NCBI GenBank assembly: GCA_020809425.1
Contig: JAGGDC010000001.1
Coordinates: forward strand, 2,183,001 to 2,247,000
DNA: 64,000 bases
Direction of reading: 5' to 3'
Source: Candidatus Synoicihabitans palmerolidicus
Lineage (GTDB): Bacteria > Verrucomicrobiota > Verrucomicrobiia > Opitutales > Opitutaceae
The notes under the pieces were generated by a model that saw only the letters and a list, made by a program, of their open reading frames with translations, searched no databases and had not been told where the DNA came from. Made by a program: the position numbers and the translations under genes. Positions within the stretch are counted from its first letter, which is position 1. Each line of letters starts with the position of its first letter. Below, in pieces: positions 11,071 through 22,291 of this stretch.

Positions 11071-11573
11071 TCCATCCTTTACGTCTCCTTCTCGATCATT
11101 GCCCAAAAAAACTCTACGCTGTCACCGTAAACACCGTAAACACCGCCAGCACTGACACGAGCACCGGTCACCAGATTGGGTCGTGGTCGCATTACCATCT
11201 CGCCCATATCCTCTTAGGATATCTGGGCACCACAAATCACGAGCTCCAGGTACATCGGTGGCATCCTCGTCTCCACCGGCTTCTCCGTCTCGCAGCGTCG
11301 ACTCGTCGGTCCCATGAAACTAGCCCCGGAAACCCGCCCGGCTCCCAGTTGGTTCAATCGCCGCCATCCTTTGACTCGAATTTCGCTTCGGTCCGCTCCA
11401 CCTAGCAGCAAGCCGCTTCGGATCGCCCTCCCTTGAATGCGCCATCGCGTCACATCTAGTCCCCCCCTCGGGACTGATTTAATTATTCAGATTCTCACCA
11501 TGCATTATGATTTACGGCCCGAGATCAATGAATGTGGACCATCTCGTCCGTTACCCATTTGATCTTTCCTCCC
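11071..11573. other. Gene-free stretch, possibly eroded
   Basis: No frame gives a recognisable protein. A 79-codon minus-strand open frame at 11214-11453 has no start signal or family pattern and is probably chance. The part before 11574 is slightly AT-richer (ATTTAATTATTCAGATTCTC) and may carry the promoter of the glycosyltransferase gene. Confidence 0.3.
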
Positions 11574-12724
11574 ATGAAAGTGCTCATTCTCAATCACTCA
11601 TTCCGAGTCTTGGCCGGGTCAGAAATCAACGCGCTACAACTGGCCAACGCGTTGAATAAAATGGGATACGAAGGCGATATCGGCACCCTCGCGATCAGTA
11701 AACGGATGCAGCAGTTCGCGATCGATATGGGCATAAAATTGCTCGACTTACTGGACGATGAAAACACCCCGCTGAACTACGAACTGGTTTGGGCCCATCC
11801 CGCTCCCCTATTGACCCATGTATTGTTCCGCAAGGATCTGACTGGCTGTCGACTTCTCTTCAGCAGCCTCAGCCCGCTAACCCCGCTCGAAAGCCCGCCC
11901 GTCTTTTTCTCGCACCTGTCGTGCCTGTTGGTGCACAGCGATAAAAACCGCACCCATCTGCTTGAACTGGGCGCCTCGCGCGATCGCCTGCACTTCTTCC
12001 CCAATTTCGCACCACCTGCCTTTTTCGCCCGGACCAAGGTTAGCCTCCGTCCCTCCCCGCGGAAAATCGCCGTCGTATCCAATAATCTGACACCTGAAAT
12101 CTTTCAAATGTCGGTCATCGCCCGCCGCAGGGGTTTGCAGGTCGACTTCATCGGAAGGAACGGAAAATCATTCTACGTGGATGAGCACGCGCTCCTGCCC
12201 TACGACGTCGTGGTCTCCATCGGTAAAACCGCCCCCTACTGTTTCGCCCCAAAAATTCCCTTCTTCTGCTATGATCACTTCGGCGGATCGGGTTACCTGC
12301 ATCCTGACAACTTGAGTTAGGGCATATCGGAAACTTTTGTGGCATCGTTTTCCATCGACAACTGACCGGCCTTCAGCTGATCCAGCAGATTTGCGACGAG
12401 TACCCCCAAGCGTGCGAACAGTTGGAGTACCTTCGTTCCAAGGCGGAAGCCTTGTTCAACCTCCAAGTAAACCTCACTTCATTTTGGCCTAAGTTGGAGG
12501 CCCTCCCCCTTACGTCCATCGAGGAATTACGGAGATCCACCCCGGTCGCGGGCAGACTGAATGATGCCTACATGGACGAGCTCAGATACCGTTTCGCCAC
12601 AGAGACCTTCCTCATGTGGCGACTGCCGGACCCACTGCTCCGACTCCGTGATTGGTGGGCTACCCATCCACGACTACGTCGCCTTTGGACCAAGGTCACC
12701 CGCCCCTCGGTTCAGTCCTCATAG
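11574..12724 (+). pseudogene. Glycosyltransferase (GT4-like), frameshifted
   Basis: From ATG 11574 the protein begins MKVLILNHSFRVLAGSEINA, the nucleotide-sugar transferase N-terminus with its glycine-rich loop. The GT-B-like inter-domain region follows (LHFFPNFAPPAFFARTKVSL, RKIAVVSNNLTPEIFQM). The frame is lost near 12320-12340 (HPDNLS then stop). The C-terminal part continues in another frame (MEYLRSKAEALFNLQVNLTS) to 12724. Such enzymes add sugars during capsule, O-antigen or exopolysaccharide synthesis. No other sugar genes are adjacent, so its pathway is open. Confidence 0.65.
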
Positions 12725-12845
12725 CGACTAATGTTCACCCGTCTCCCCAACACCGCGAAACCAACCGGGACCGCGCGAAACAACTACTCCGTGGTGCGCT
12801 GAGTGATCGCCTCTTCCGCCGCCGCCAACTTCCTTTCACGCGCGT

Positions 12846-15800
12846 TTAGTTTAGTTGGGTCCGTAAATGAGCGTGTTCGATTTCCACCCGACTCAACACC
12901 TGCTCGCGTTCATTCAAACTGGGCGCGCTCAATATCGATGACGAGCCTCTCGCCAGCTTCGACGCCGCCTCTAGTTCGGCTTCCTTGGCTTCCAATTTCT
13001 CCAACCGAGCCGCCAACAACGTGTTTCGTTGCACAAAGGACTTCTCTTTTTGCGTCAACGCTTCCTCTCGTTGCTCCAACCCCTTCTCTGCGGAAGTAGT
13101 AGCGCTCGTGGCGGGAGCCAACGCCACCTTGGCATCCTGCAAGGCTTGCTCACGCTCCGCTACCAATCGTTAGCGCTGCTTCAACTGCTTCTCTCGCTCA
13201 ATTCGAGTCTCGTCGCTCGTCTCCTCTCGTCGACGCTGTTCCTCCATCGCTAGGGACAAGGAAGCCACCTCAACCTTCAAAGCTACCTCGAGCTGCTGAC
13301 GTTGCTCAGCCACGGTTGCCACCAACCGCTCACCTTTCAGCTGCTCCGCCGTCCATACCGCGCGCTGCTCAGCCTCAACTTTACCCCGCTCGACCGCATC
13401 CCCACGGGTCTTGGACATCGCGGCTTCCCACGTCGCGCTCGCCTCGACCAACTGCGTTTGCTTCGCCGCCAGTTCACGCTCCAACTTCGTCACTGCCCTT
13501 TCCCGTTGGCTCAAATTCACCTCCCGCGTTGCGGTCGCTTCCTTGGCCTCACCCCACCGTTCCTCACGCGATTCCATTTCACGTTTCAATCGCATCATCT
13601 GCTCGGGCTCGCGTTCCACGGCAACCTGCTTCGCCTCGATTCTTTGTTCCTTCTCCGTCAAAGTCACTCCCCGCTGAGGTAGAGTGTTTCGTTCTGCTTC
13701 CAATGTTTCCGCCTCTTGCGCCAACTTCTACTGCGCCATGGTCAACTCCGCAGCCGACACCGCCTGTTTCGCCTGCTCCGATTTCAATAAGTCAATTTCG
13801 TTCGCGAGCCCCGCCGACTTGGCTTCGCCCTCACGTTCCCTCGCCGACAACAACTTTCTCCATTCCGCCAATCGCGCCGCCGCCGCCGTCAACTCCGCTT
13901 GACGATCAACCAGGGCCGTCTCCGACTCCGCTATCGCCTGCATCTCCGCAGCCTTCTCCTGCTGCCACCTCTGCCCATATGTATCTATTTTATACTTACG
14001 GTCCTGCCACGCCGCTTCCTCTTGGGATTCCCGCTGACTGATATCCTGCTCCCGTGCGGCCAACCACACGCGGCCTGCGGTCAACTTCTCTGCTTCCTCT
14101 TTTCGCGCCTCTTCCGTCGCCGCGATCGCCGTCTCACGTTCTGTCAATTTACCATCCCGCTCCGCCGCAGATTGTTCGTTCATCGCCAACTGCTGCTCCC
14201 GCGCTTCCATCCGCTTCCAACGCGTTGGAGTATCCGCGTCCAGTTCCTGCGCTCGATGCGCCAACACTTCTTGCTGCGCCGCAACCTCGGCCAACCGAGT
14301 CACCAGCCTCGACTCTTGTTCGGCCAATTTTTCGGCCCGAGCATCTTGGAGCCGTACCAACGCTTGATGCTCACGCATTTGCTCCGCCAATGCCTCCGCC
14401 TCGGTCTTCAGATGCGCGGCTGTCTCATCCCTCGCGTCCACCTGCTGCGGCCACTCAGCTTCGCGCGCAGCGACCGCGTTCTCGCTGATCGCCAATTTAT
14501 CTGCCCAGGCATCCAACTCGGCTTTCCGCCGTTCAAGACCTTGTGTCACCTCTTCTTCATCCTCACGCCCTCGCGCCAATGCCTGGTCACGCTGGTCCAG
14601 TTCCTTCTTCACAAGATTAAGCTCCGCTCGAGCCGCTTCCAGCGCGGCCTCCCCGTCGGCCAATGCTTGCCGGTGAATCTCCCGTTTCACCTCCTCCAAT
14701 CTAAACGTTTCTTCCCTTTCAGACGTGAAAATCTCCCGCGTCCGGAGTTCCTCCTCACGCCCATCCAAACCTGCTGATCGCGCCGCCAAACGCGCTTCCC
14801 TCAGCTCCAGTTCACTCGATCGGACTTCCTCCTGACGCCGTTCAGCAGCCGCAGCCGCCGCCTTCTCGGCATGAGACTTCTCGCTCTCAACCCGGCGCTG
14901 CTCGACCTCCGCCCGCGCTACCGCCAGTCGACTTTCCTCTTCCTCCAACCTTGCCGCCCTCATCTGCAGGTCAGTTCGCGTCGCCTCGATGCGGTGTGCT
15001 TGATCCGAAATATCCCGCGATCGATTTTCCAGCTCGTTTGACTTGGTTTCCATTGCCGCCGCCTCGATCCGGGCAGCCTCCTCCACTGCCAACGCGGTCG
15101 TTTCTCGTGCTGCTAATACCTCACCTTGACGGGTGAGCTCCTCGTGTAGCTTCTCCAGCTCACTCGGCTCACGCTCCAGTTCCTCTCGCTTCGACGTAAG
15201 CTCCGATCGCTGCGCTTCCCCTACCGCGTTCGTGACCTTAAGTTCCTCCGCTTGCCTCGCCACCGCGCGTTCCCGCATGGCGAGTTCTTCACGGGTCTTC
15301 TGCGCCGCTTTTACTTCGTCCTGCACGGCTACGCTCGCCGCCCCTACCGCCGCTTCACTCAGCCGAACTTCGGTCTCCGCCAGATTCGCATCCTTCTTGC
15401 CTGCTCTCTTGCCGCTAACTCAAATTGTTCGCGCTGCTCCTCCAGCCCGCGTTAGATGGGACGACACTTCCATCCGCTGGATCCCCAGCTGCTCTCGCTC
15501 CGCCCTCACCACCGCAATCTGCTCTAAAAGTTCATTCGACCGCGCGGTGATCTCCGCGGTTTCCTGCTCCAGACGCTTTTGCTTCTCGCTCTGAAATCAC
15601 TCCGCGTCCGCTTCACTCCTCGCATGCGCAAGTATGGATTCTCGCAACATCTTGTCCCGCTCCTCCAACCCCTCCCACAAGCCCTGCAACTTCACCGCAT
15701 CTTCCTTCAACTCCGTCTTCACCCGCTCCGTGCCCGCGTGCCTCTCCGCCACGTCGGCCTCCTTGGCTGCCAATTGCTCTTCCCGCTGTGTCAAGATCTC

Positions 15801-16981
15801 CGCTCTCGCGTCCAATTCCTTGCTCCGTGTTTCCACCGCCCGCTCGACCAGTTTTTTCACTTGAGCCAAATCACTCGCCACGTGCTCCCGTTCCGCTTCG
15901 AGCCGCTGTTGTTCGACCCGAGTTCGCTCGCGCCACGTCTCCATCTGCTCTCGTTGCGCTTTTAATTCTTCTCCCAACACGACCAACATCGCTCGCAGCT
16001 TCGTCAACCGCTCTGACTCGGACTGCAGTTGCTGCTCCTTCGCCTCCAACTCCGCCAAACTTCGCTCCGTTAAGGCCTGACGATGGGTCAGCAATCGTTC
16101 CCGTTTGCTCACTTCCTCCGCCCCCTGCTTCTCCCACGCGGCTTGACGCTTCGCCAGCTCGGCCACTACCGCGTCATGATCTGCCCGCAACGTCTCCAAC
16201 TCAGCCTGCTTTTCCCGAGCTTCCTTGATCGTCGACTCCGCCCGCGCTAGATCCGCCTGCCGGCCCGCCACCAATGTCTCCGTCCGCGTCCTCTCCGCCG
16301 TCGCCGCACTCTGCTTCACGACCACATCCTCCCAAGCAGCCACCGTCTTCGCCAGTCGCTGCTTGAGTTGACTCTCCTGCTTCTCGTCATCGGCGGCCGT
16401 CTCCGCTCTCCATCCACCTTTGGCGGGTGATCCCACCCTCGGCTCCACTGCCTTCGGTTTGGTCTAGATTTTCGGCTCCAACGGCCAAGCGGGTCGGCTG
16501 GCGGTACTGGGATATCTGCGCTCCGAGACTTTCCAAAACCGGTCACTGCTCTGCGCATCATCGATCATCAGACGCATTACCTCCGACTTACCCATCCAGT
16601 AGCGCGTCACGCCCTCTCCCGAGTTATTCAGCGACCGCACCAGCGCCCCGCCAACTCGTTAAACGTCACCGGGTCATAAACAAAATCTCGCAGCGTCAAC
16701 CGACACACCCTCAACAACTCATGCAAAGTCACCCGAGGTCCGATAATAAATACCGGCTTCGTTTCGTGCCGCGTCCGTCATTCGTCAAAATTCTTCTGCA
16801 CCGCCCCCAGATCCCTCGTGAACCGCAAATCAAACACCGCCAAATCAGCCTCCGTGTCCAAACCAGTCGCCGCACGTCCCTCCAATCTGCGGGCCAGCGC
16901 CACCGAGTCGTCGAACGTAATCAACAACTCGTTCACGGCATCGACCGTGATTCGCTGTAAATAGAGGGTTTTCTGATTCAT
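12846..16981 (-). pseudogene. Very long coiled-coil protein (about 1380 residues), with several in-frame stops and frameshifts
   Basis: A single minus-strand frame covers most of 16448 to 12846. It encodes nearly uninterrupted coiled coil rich in Glu, Ala, Arg, Gln and Lys with heptad spacing (for example LEAKEQQLQSESERLTKLRA and REEELRTREIFTSEREETF). In-frame stops lie at 16778 (TGA), 15597 (TGA), 15420 (TGA), 13728 (TAG) and 13170 (TAA), and local frame changes near 16640 and 15430. Upstream, a globular N-terminal domain of about 180 residues starts at 16981 (MNQKTLYLQRITVDAVNELL, then VFIIGPRVTLHELLRVCRLT). The sequence shows a rod-like protein; a structural or cytoskeletal role is inference. 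I do not recognise the N-terminal domain. It is divergent from the gene at 17128. Confidence 0.7.
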
Positions 16982-17127
16982 GATTGATTTACGTATCTAT
17001 CCGCACAGACAAAAAAAGCTAAGCCAGCCTATCCGCCTTAGATCAATCGCTTGCTTTACACTAAGGGTATTAGGGTATTCATTTTATTCAAACGAAAGCG
17101 GAGAGCTTTTCTGCCCGTAATTCGGCC

Positions 17128-18325
17128 ATGGTCATCGACTCCACAACACAACTCACCTACGAGATTCTCACCTCCTTGGGCTGCTTGACGTTGGCTGGAT
17201 CCGACCTGCCGGGCACCCCCGTTTTCTGCCCGGTGCATTCTGATTCGCCCCGCCCTGGTGACCTCGTAAATTCCAACCCCCGCGCCCTCATCACCACCGG
17301 GCGGGATGATTGCCTTCTGTCGTCGCTTCGCCCTTCCCCACTCGCCCACGCTTTTAACGCTTCGGCCGCCACCGCCGATAAAAAGACTTGGTTCACCGTC
17401 TCCGCGCCCCGCGCTGCCTTCGACCAACTCGGGGGTTCCGGTCGATCACGCCGATTCTCTCTGGCTGACCGCCTTGATTGTCTTTCGTGCCACCGCCATC
17501 CAACGTCAGCAACCAGTGGTGCTCTGGGCCATGGGCACGGATAACGCCCAAGTCGTCCGCATCGATTCCGACGGTTCCACCGCACACACGACCATCGAAT
17601 TCGGACTGGAATTTTTAATCGCGCTCATCCAGGCCGAACTGGCCCTCCACTTTTCGTCCTCGGCCCTCAATCTTCTCCTCCACGAAGAGTATGATTGGGC
17701 CACGCACCCGAATCCTTGTTGACGAAATTCACCGCACCGATCTCGGCCGCCGTAAAGGAGGGCAGTCCGGATGCCCTCTTGGTCATCATCGGCCTGGGTC
17801 CCCAATCTGCCGGATTACAAAGCTGCTGCGCCTCAGTCTTGGGTTTAATAAATTGGGCGGGACCCGAATCCGCAGAGTTTGAGGCACTGGGTTGGTCAGA
17901 AACCTCCTCGACCCACGTCAGCTCGCCTGAATCATAGGTGCTCTCCTGCGCCGCTGCGCCGATTCCAGGTCCTGTGACGGAGCCCCCCCCGGTTCGACGG
18001 CATTCCTCTGATCCTGCGCGAAGCCGTCACTTCAGACCTTTCGCCCTCCGAAGCCGAACCCACGACCGCTCCAGCGGGTCCGCTCGACCAGGTCGATCGC
18101 TCCGTCATGGGCCAAAAACGTCGTCGCCGCTCCCGCCGTCTCCGCAATCGATTACCATCCCCATTCGCTCGTAGTTCACCGGGCTACGGACAAGATGATC
18201 AAGCGCTGGACCTGAGAGACAATTTGCGGCGTTGGGGCTTTATTATCTTCTACACCGCCATCATCGCCGTCGTCGGCTACTATTTCATGGGCCGTCCTGC
18301 CGGAGAATTCTACTTCCATCCCTAG
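17128..18325 (+). pseudogene. Unknown protein with C-terminal membrane anchor, frameshifted
   Basis: Several plus-strand frames follow on from one another. The first begins MVIDSTTQLTYEILTSLGCL; the next contains LWAMGTDNAQVVRIDSDGST and FLIALIQAELALHF; the third has LLVIIGLGPQSAGLQSC. A proline/serine-rich stretch follows, then a final segment with one membrane helix (WGFIIFYTAIIAVVGYYFMG). The middle part is loosely reminiscent of PilM/FtsA-type actin-like ATPases, but no clear phosphate-binding motif is visible, so this is only a suggestion. It starts 146 bp from, and divergent to, the long coiled-coil gene. That spacing suggests shared regulation; the intervening AT-rich DNA has a direct repeat AGGGTATT. 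Confidence 0.4.
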
Positions 18326-18468
18326 GGGCCGCCAATGTCCTCCCAGGGCACGACCCGTTCTCGGAAATAAAGTCCTCCACCCACGTGGACCGGCCGATGC
18401 TTTGCCATTCGACAAAAAGTTAAAAGCACTCTGGCCCCGCTCGCGAGAAAAGCTAAACCTGATTCCCC

Positions 18469-18828
18469 ATGTTCGAAATTTCCGGCACCATTAAGAAAAT
18501 CTTTGACGAACAAACCTTCGGCAGCGGCTTCAATAAACGTGAGTTTGTGCTGACGACCGAGGCTGATCGTTACCCTCAGGATCTCAAATTTGAGACCGTT
18601 AAAGATAAAGTTTCCCTCCTGTCGCCCCTCAAAACCGGCGACAAAATCAAGGTCTTCTTCGACGTCCGCGGACGCGAATGGAAGGAAAACTACTACGTCA
18701 ATCTCGCGGCTTGGAAGATCGAGTCCGCGGGCGATCCCGCCGCCCTGACCTCAGGTCCTTCGGACGGCCCTCCGCTCCGTGAACCCGAAATGGGCTCCGG
18801 CGAGATCGACGAAGAACCTCCGTTCTAG
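18469..18828 (+). CDS. DUF3127 domain-containing protein
   Basis: This is an uninterrupted 119-residue gene. The DUF3127 core is clear: [40 protein letters not shown] and [20 protein letters not shown]. The C-terminus is an acidic, disordered tail ([13 protein letters not shown]), as in single-stranded-DNA-binding-like OB-fold proteins. The function of the family is not established; the OB-like pattern suggests nucleic-acid binding. The start at 18469 opens the conserved domain directly. It ends with TAG at 18826, which shows that amber is a normal stop in this genome. Confidence 0.9.
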   Translation: MFEISGTIKKIFDEQTFGSGFNKREFVLTTEADRYPQDLKFETVKDKVSLLSPLKTGDKIKVFFDVRGREWKENYYVNLAAWKIESAGDPAALTSGPSDGPPLREPEMGSGEIDEEPPF

Positions 18829-18906
18829 TCTTCTCAGGACCTAGCGGGGAGTGGTCGCGCCAGACACTTCCCGCCTTCCACCCTGGCCTACTTCTCTGCC
18901 ACCAAG

Positions 18907-20098
18907 ATGCCTCGACTCATCCTGTTCGCGCTGTTCTTCACTGCCGTCCTTGCTCCTGCCCACGCTCAGTTTATTTCCCGCGGGCCTTGGGCGGGTGCCA
19001 TCACGCCCAACGCCGCCGAAGTCCACCTCGTCCTCTTTGAGGCCCGCCTAACGAGCCTCGAAACCGGGTTCGCGCTGGTCGGCTCCGTGAACGCGAGCGC
19101 ATCGGCTCTTTACGCACTCCGCCCGCCCTCGCTCGTCCCGCATCGTTCCGATTCGCTTTCGCCGGCGGTGCCACCACCGACTCCGAAGCCGGTGCGTTTT
19201 CCGAGATCCGCTACCACAACAAACCTCTGTTTTTCATTCAACTCGGTAACTTTCACAACGCCCGCGTCGCCACCCTGAGCGTGGACGGTTTCGCCCGTGC
19301 CTACGAACGCGCCCTCGCAGCCTTCGCCCGTCAAGAACTGTTCGAATCCGTCCCCTTGGTCTACACTTGGGGCGCGCTCGACTACGGCACTCCGGCCGAC
19401 AACAACGCCATCAATGCGGCGGGTGCCCACCTTGCCTACCGGCAACTCACTCCGCACTATCCGCTGCCAGCCGACTCCGCCGAAGCCCTGCAAGATGCTC
19501 CCGTTGGGCAACATCCAATCAATCAGGTCTTTTCTGTCGGCCGCGTCCGGTTTCTCCTCCTCGATACCCGCACCGCTCGGGATTCTTCTGATACAGATGC
19601 CCCAGCTTCCCCCCTCGTTACTCGGCGACTGGCAAATGGAATGGCCTCCTCCGTGAGCTCCAACTCGCTGCCGAAACCCATGCCCTCACGTTTGTTGTCT
19701 CGTCCATTCCTTGGTTCAACGATCAGGAATCCTCCGACCACAGCCGGAATCACTTCCGCCATGACCGTCAAGGTATAGTCTCTTTTCTGGTCGAACACGA
19801 CCTCAACACCGTCTGTTTTCTCAGCGCCAATGCGGGCGTCCTGGCCTCCCGTCCTCGCGACGACCGCACCGCTACGCCTACCGAATTCCAGGTTGGCAAC
19901 ATTGACCTGCCTGACCAGCTCCCTGCCTTACTCGGCTGGGGCGAAGCCCCCATCATCCCATAGCCAACTGAAGAATTTTTTGGCCTCGTCGATATCGAGG
20001 ACAATCGCTCGAGTATTAAAGCCACCTTCCGCGGGATGAACCAACACGGTAACGAAAAAATCCACTCCGTGATCGAATTCCCGGTTACCATTCGCTAA
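18907..20098 (+). pseudogene. PhoD-like metallophosphoesterase, frameshifted
   Basis: The gene starts with a signal peptide (MPRLILFALFFTAVLAPAHA) and an N-terminal fibronectin-like segment, then shifts frame near 19130. It continues with EIRYHNKPLFFIQLGNFHNA and LVYTWGALDYGTPADNNAIN, which correspond to PhoD blocks normally read as LQLGD and YTWDDHDYG. The C-terminal end (HSVIEFPVTIR) stops at 20096. Besides frameshifts near 19130, 19275, 19630 and 19960, two metal-binding positions look lost (LGD to LGN, WDDHDYG to WGALDYG). Active family members hydrolyse phosphodiesters in the periplasm. Confidence 0.65.
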
Positions 20099-20111
20099 TC
20101 GGCGGCTCATC

Positions 20112-20688
20112 ATGCTGCGGCTCACGCCTCTCCGCCTGCTCGCCGCTCCCGGCTCCGCGTTCGCTGAAAAAATCACCGCCGCCGCGTCCAACCTCGCCCG
20201 CGTCACTCCCGCGCTCGTCGCGGCCTTCACCGCCTCCTCGCCCGCCACCAAGGTCACCTTCGTCCACGCCTCCACGGGCAACCTCGTGGCCCAAATTCAC
20301 CACGGTGCCCCGTTCGATGTACTCCTCGCCGCCGATCTCGCTTACCCGCAATCCCTCGTTTCCCGGGGGGACGGAATAGCCGGCACGCTGTTCACTTTCG
20401 GCCACGGCTGTCTCGTGCTTTTGCCCGCGCCTCCCAACAATCCGGCCGATTGGCCTCGCGAATTGGCTTCCCCGACGGTTTCCCGCATCGCCATCGCCAA
20501 TCCAGCCACCGCCCCTTACGGCCGCGCGGCCAAGGCATTACTTGAACGCCACCATATCTGGCTTCGCCTGCAACCCCGCATCGTCGAAGGAGAAAACGTC
20601 GCCCAAGCCCTCCAGTTCGCCCACAGCGGCAACGTTAATTACGCCTTCGTCGCCGCCTCCCTGCTCACCCCGGAAATGTTTCCCGGCC
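20112..20688 (+). pseudogene. modA: Molybdate ABC transporter substrate-binding protein, 3'-truncated by repeat
   Basis: The N-terminal two-thirds of ModA is intact: ITAAASNLARVTPALVAAFT, then STGNLVAQIHHGAPFDVLLA and ADLAYPQSLVSRGDGIAGTL, followed by IAIANPATAPYGRAAKALLE. The Ser/Thr residues that bind the oxyanion are in the first two blocks. The protein captures molybdate or tungstate in the periplasm. At about 20688, after SLLTPEMF, it enters dispersed repeat copy B and the last 50-60 residues are missing. No modB or modC genes are nearby; the next gene is an unrelated MFS fragment. Confidence 0.8.
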
Positions 20689-20817
20689 TGCCGCAACCTC
20701 AATCCCGCCAATCATCAATCCCAATATCAAACGTATAGTATTCATTATAGTGCATTAGGAGAAAGGGAACCACTCCCTCTCAGCCTGTGCACTCAGTGTT
20801 GGACGGCGGCCAGTTCC
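20689..20817. repeat. Dispersed repeat DR, copy B
   Basis: About 125 bp shared with 39762-39890, and its right 80 bp also with 9063-9143. It starts GGCCTGCCGCAACCTCAATC, contains the near-palindrome TATAGTATTCATTATA and a hairpin GAGAAAGGGA / TCCCTCTC, and ends in GTTGGACGGCGGC. It separates the 3'-truncated modA from a 5'-truncated MFS gene, so it marks a deletion or rearrangement join. Confidence 0.8.
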
Positions 20818-21621
20818 GTTTTGCCGCCATCGAAAGCATTGAAGACCTTCAACGCTACGCCTCCGGCCTCGCCTCCGCCTTCCTCGGTCCCGAGGTCGGA
20901 GGCCTACGGGCGCGACCTGCTGTCTCAAGACTACGCCGGATCCTTCCTGCTCGTCGCCGGCCTCCTCCTCTTCGGTCTGATCACTTTCCAATTCTTCCGC
21001 GAACCGCCTCGCATGATCTCAAACGCCGTAAGCGACGTCCGTCCTCTGGCCACCATCGTCCGGTCCCCCCACTTCATCATCGCCTCTCTAACCGCCGCCA
21101 TCGGCTTTGGCGTCATGAGCTTCATCATGACCGCCACGCCCATCAACATGCACGAGATTTGCGGTATCGGCTTGATCGATACCAAACGCGTCATTCAGGC
21201 CCACATTCTCGCCATGTTTTCCCCCAGTCTAATCAGCGGCTGGCTCATGAACCGCTTCGGGATCAGCCGTATGATCGCCGTCGGTACCGGCATCTTTGGC
21301 GCCGTGCTCTGCATCGGCCTGCTTGGTCGCGAACTCATCCATTTCTGGGGCAGCCTCGTGCTCCTGGGCATCGGTTGGAATCTCCTCTTCGTTGGCGGCA
21401 CCGCCCTGCTTCCCGCCTGCTACGCCCCCTCCGAACGTTACAAGGTTCAAGCCACCAATGACCTCGTGGTCTTTGGTTCTCAAGCCATCGCGTCTCTCTC
21501 CGCCGGTTGGTTCCTTTTCAGCTTCGGCTGGAACGTCCTGCTCCTGAGTTGCATCCCGTTTATCCTCATCGCCCTCGCCCGCTGGCAACACCGCGTGGAC
21601 CTCACGCCAGAATCTCGATAA
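20818..21621 (+). pseudogene. MFS transporter, C-terminal half only
   Basis: The 5' end is missing. The first recognisable residues (AIESIEDLQRYASGLASAFL) follow the dispersed repeat, and a frameshift near 20900 leads into the main frame. At least six membrane helices follow, for example YAGSFLLVAGLLLFGLITFQ, FGISRMIAVGTGIFGAVLCI and GSQAIASLSAGWFLFSFGWN. The gene stops at 21619. The family is the major facilitator superfamily; the substrate cannot be told because the N-terminal half is absent. Confidence 0.75.
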
Positions 21622-21648
21622 GGACTCTAGTCGGTACCCCCTCCGCCG

Positions 21649-21894
21649 TTAGCTCACCGCCGCAAACCGCATCACGGCCCTACCGTCCACCAGCACTCTC
21701 TCGTTCCACATCCCGGCCGGGCGAACCCACAGCCCCGTTTCGCCATAAAGCGCGCGATACACGACCATCGGTTCCAACGTCTCCGAGTGCCGTGCCAATC
21801 CCCCCACCTCATACTCGCCCCCCCTTCGCCCCCCCTTGTAATGGCGGTAGCGACCCGGTAACGGCGAATCCGGCAAAGGCTTCAACTCATCCAT
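21649..21894 (-). CDS. DUF1653 domain-containing protein
   Basis: An intact 81-residue gene. The DUF1653 signature is complete: LPGRYRHYKGGRRGGEYEVG, then ARHSETLEPMVVYRALYGET and GLWVRPAGMWNERVLVDGR. These small proteins are widespread and have no proven function. A purine-rich GAGGG lies directly before the start. The insertion GRRGG within the usual YKGGEYEV stretch is slightly unusual. It is downstream of ppc on the same strand, after two terminator-like hairpins, so it probably has its own promoter. Confidence 0.9.
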   Translation of the reverse strand: MDELKPLPDSPLPGRYRHYKGGRRGGEYEVGGLARHSETLEPMVVYRALYGETGLWVRPAGMWNERVLVDGRAVMRFAAVS

Positions 21895-21956
21895 CCCTCA
21901 TCGCCCCTCAAAACCGCCCCCAACTCAAGCCCCGACTCCCCCCCAACGCCCGCCAA

Positions 21957-22135
21957 CCTCTCAAAACTAACCACCCTGGTTAAAATCGACTCAACTCGAC
22001 GCCCCCGAATCTCGCCCGCCCCGCCTCACTTCCCGTGTGCAACCCGTCGTCCTCCCCCCAGAGGCAATCCGCATCAATCCCCGACAACAGACCCCGCAAC
22101 TTCGCCTCGCACGCCCCACTCACTCTCAGGCCGCC
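21957..22135 (-). repeat. Degenerate duplicate of the ppc 3' end and terminator
   Basis: On the minus strand this segment repeats the last codons of ppc (GAGGCGAAGTTGC, GATTGCCTC and GAGGAC-ACGGG, about 75-80% identical by eye). It also repeats the downstream hairpin TAACCA-TGGTTA followed by TTTTGAGAGG. The original lies at 22196-22390. It is either an old tandem duplication or the leftover tail of a second ppc copy. Confidence 0.65.
21968..21982 (-). terminator. Terminator-like hairpin, duplicate copy
   Basis: A 6-bp stem TAACCA/TGGTTA with a 3-base loop is followed on the minus strand by GTTTTG. It duplicates the hairpin at 22209-22223. It now sits upstream of the DUF1653 gene. Confidence 0.5.
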
Positions 22136-22208
22136 CTGAGCGCCGTCACACCACAATCCCAAACCACCACCGCCGCGGTTCTCTCCCGGCCTATCAACCT
22201 CTCAAAAC

Positions 22209-22223
22209 TAACCATCCTGGTTA
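22209..22223 (-). terminator. Terminator-like hairpin after ppc
   Basis: Stem TAACCA/TGGTTA with loop GGA on the minus strand, followed by GTTTTGAG, about 70 bp after the ppc stop. An overlapping alternative stem CTGGTT/AACCAG is also present. It is probably the rho-independent terminator of ppc. Confidence 0.55.
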
Positions 22224-22291
22224 AAAACCAGTCCCACCCCGCGCCCTCCGAATCGCTCCTGCCCGCGTCACTTTCCGCACTCAATCCGTGC

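Noticed and set aside
16982..17127. Possible divergent promoter with iterated AGGGTATT.
   Set aside because: The region is AT-richer and well placed, but no -35/-10 pair with proper spacing stood out, so it was not called as a feature.
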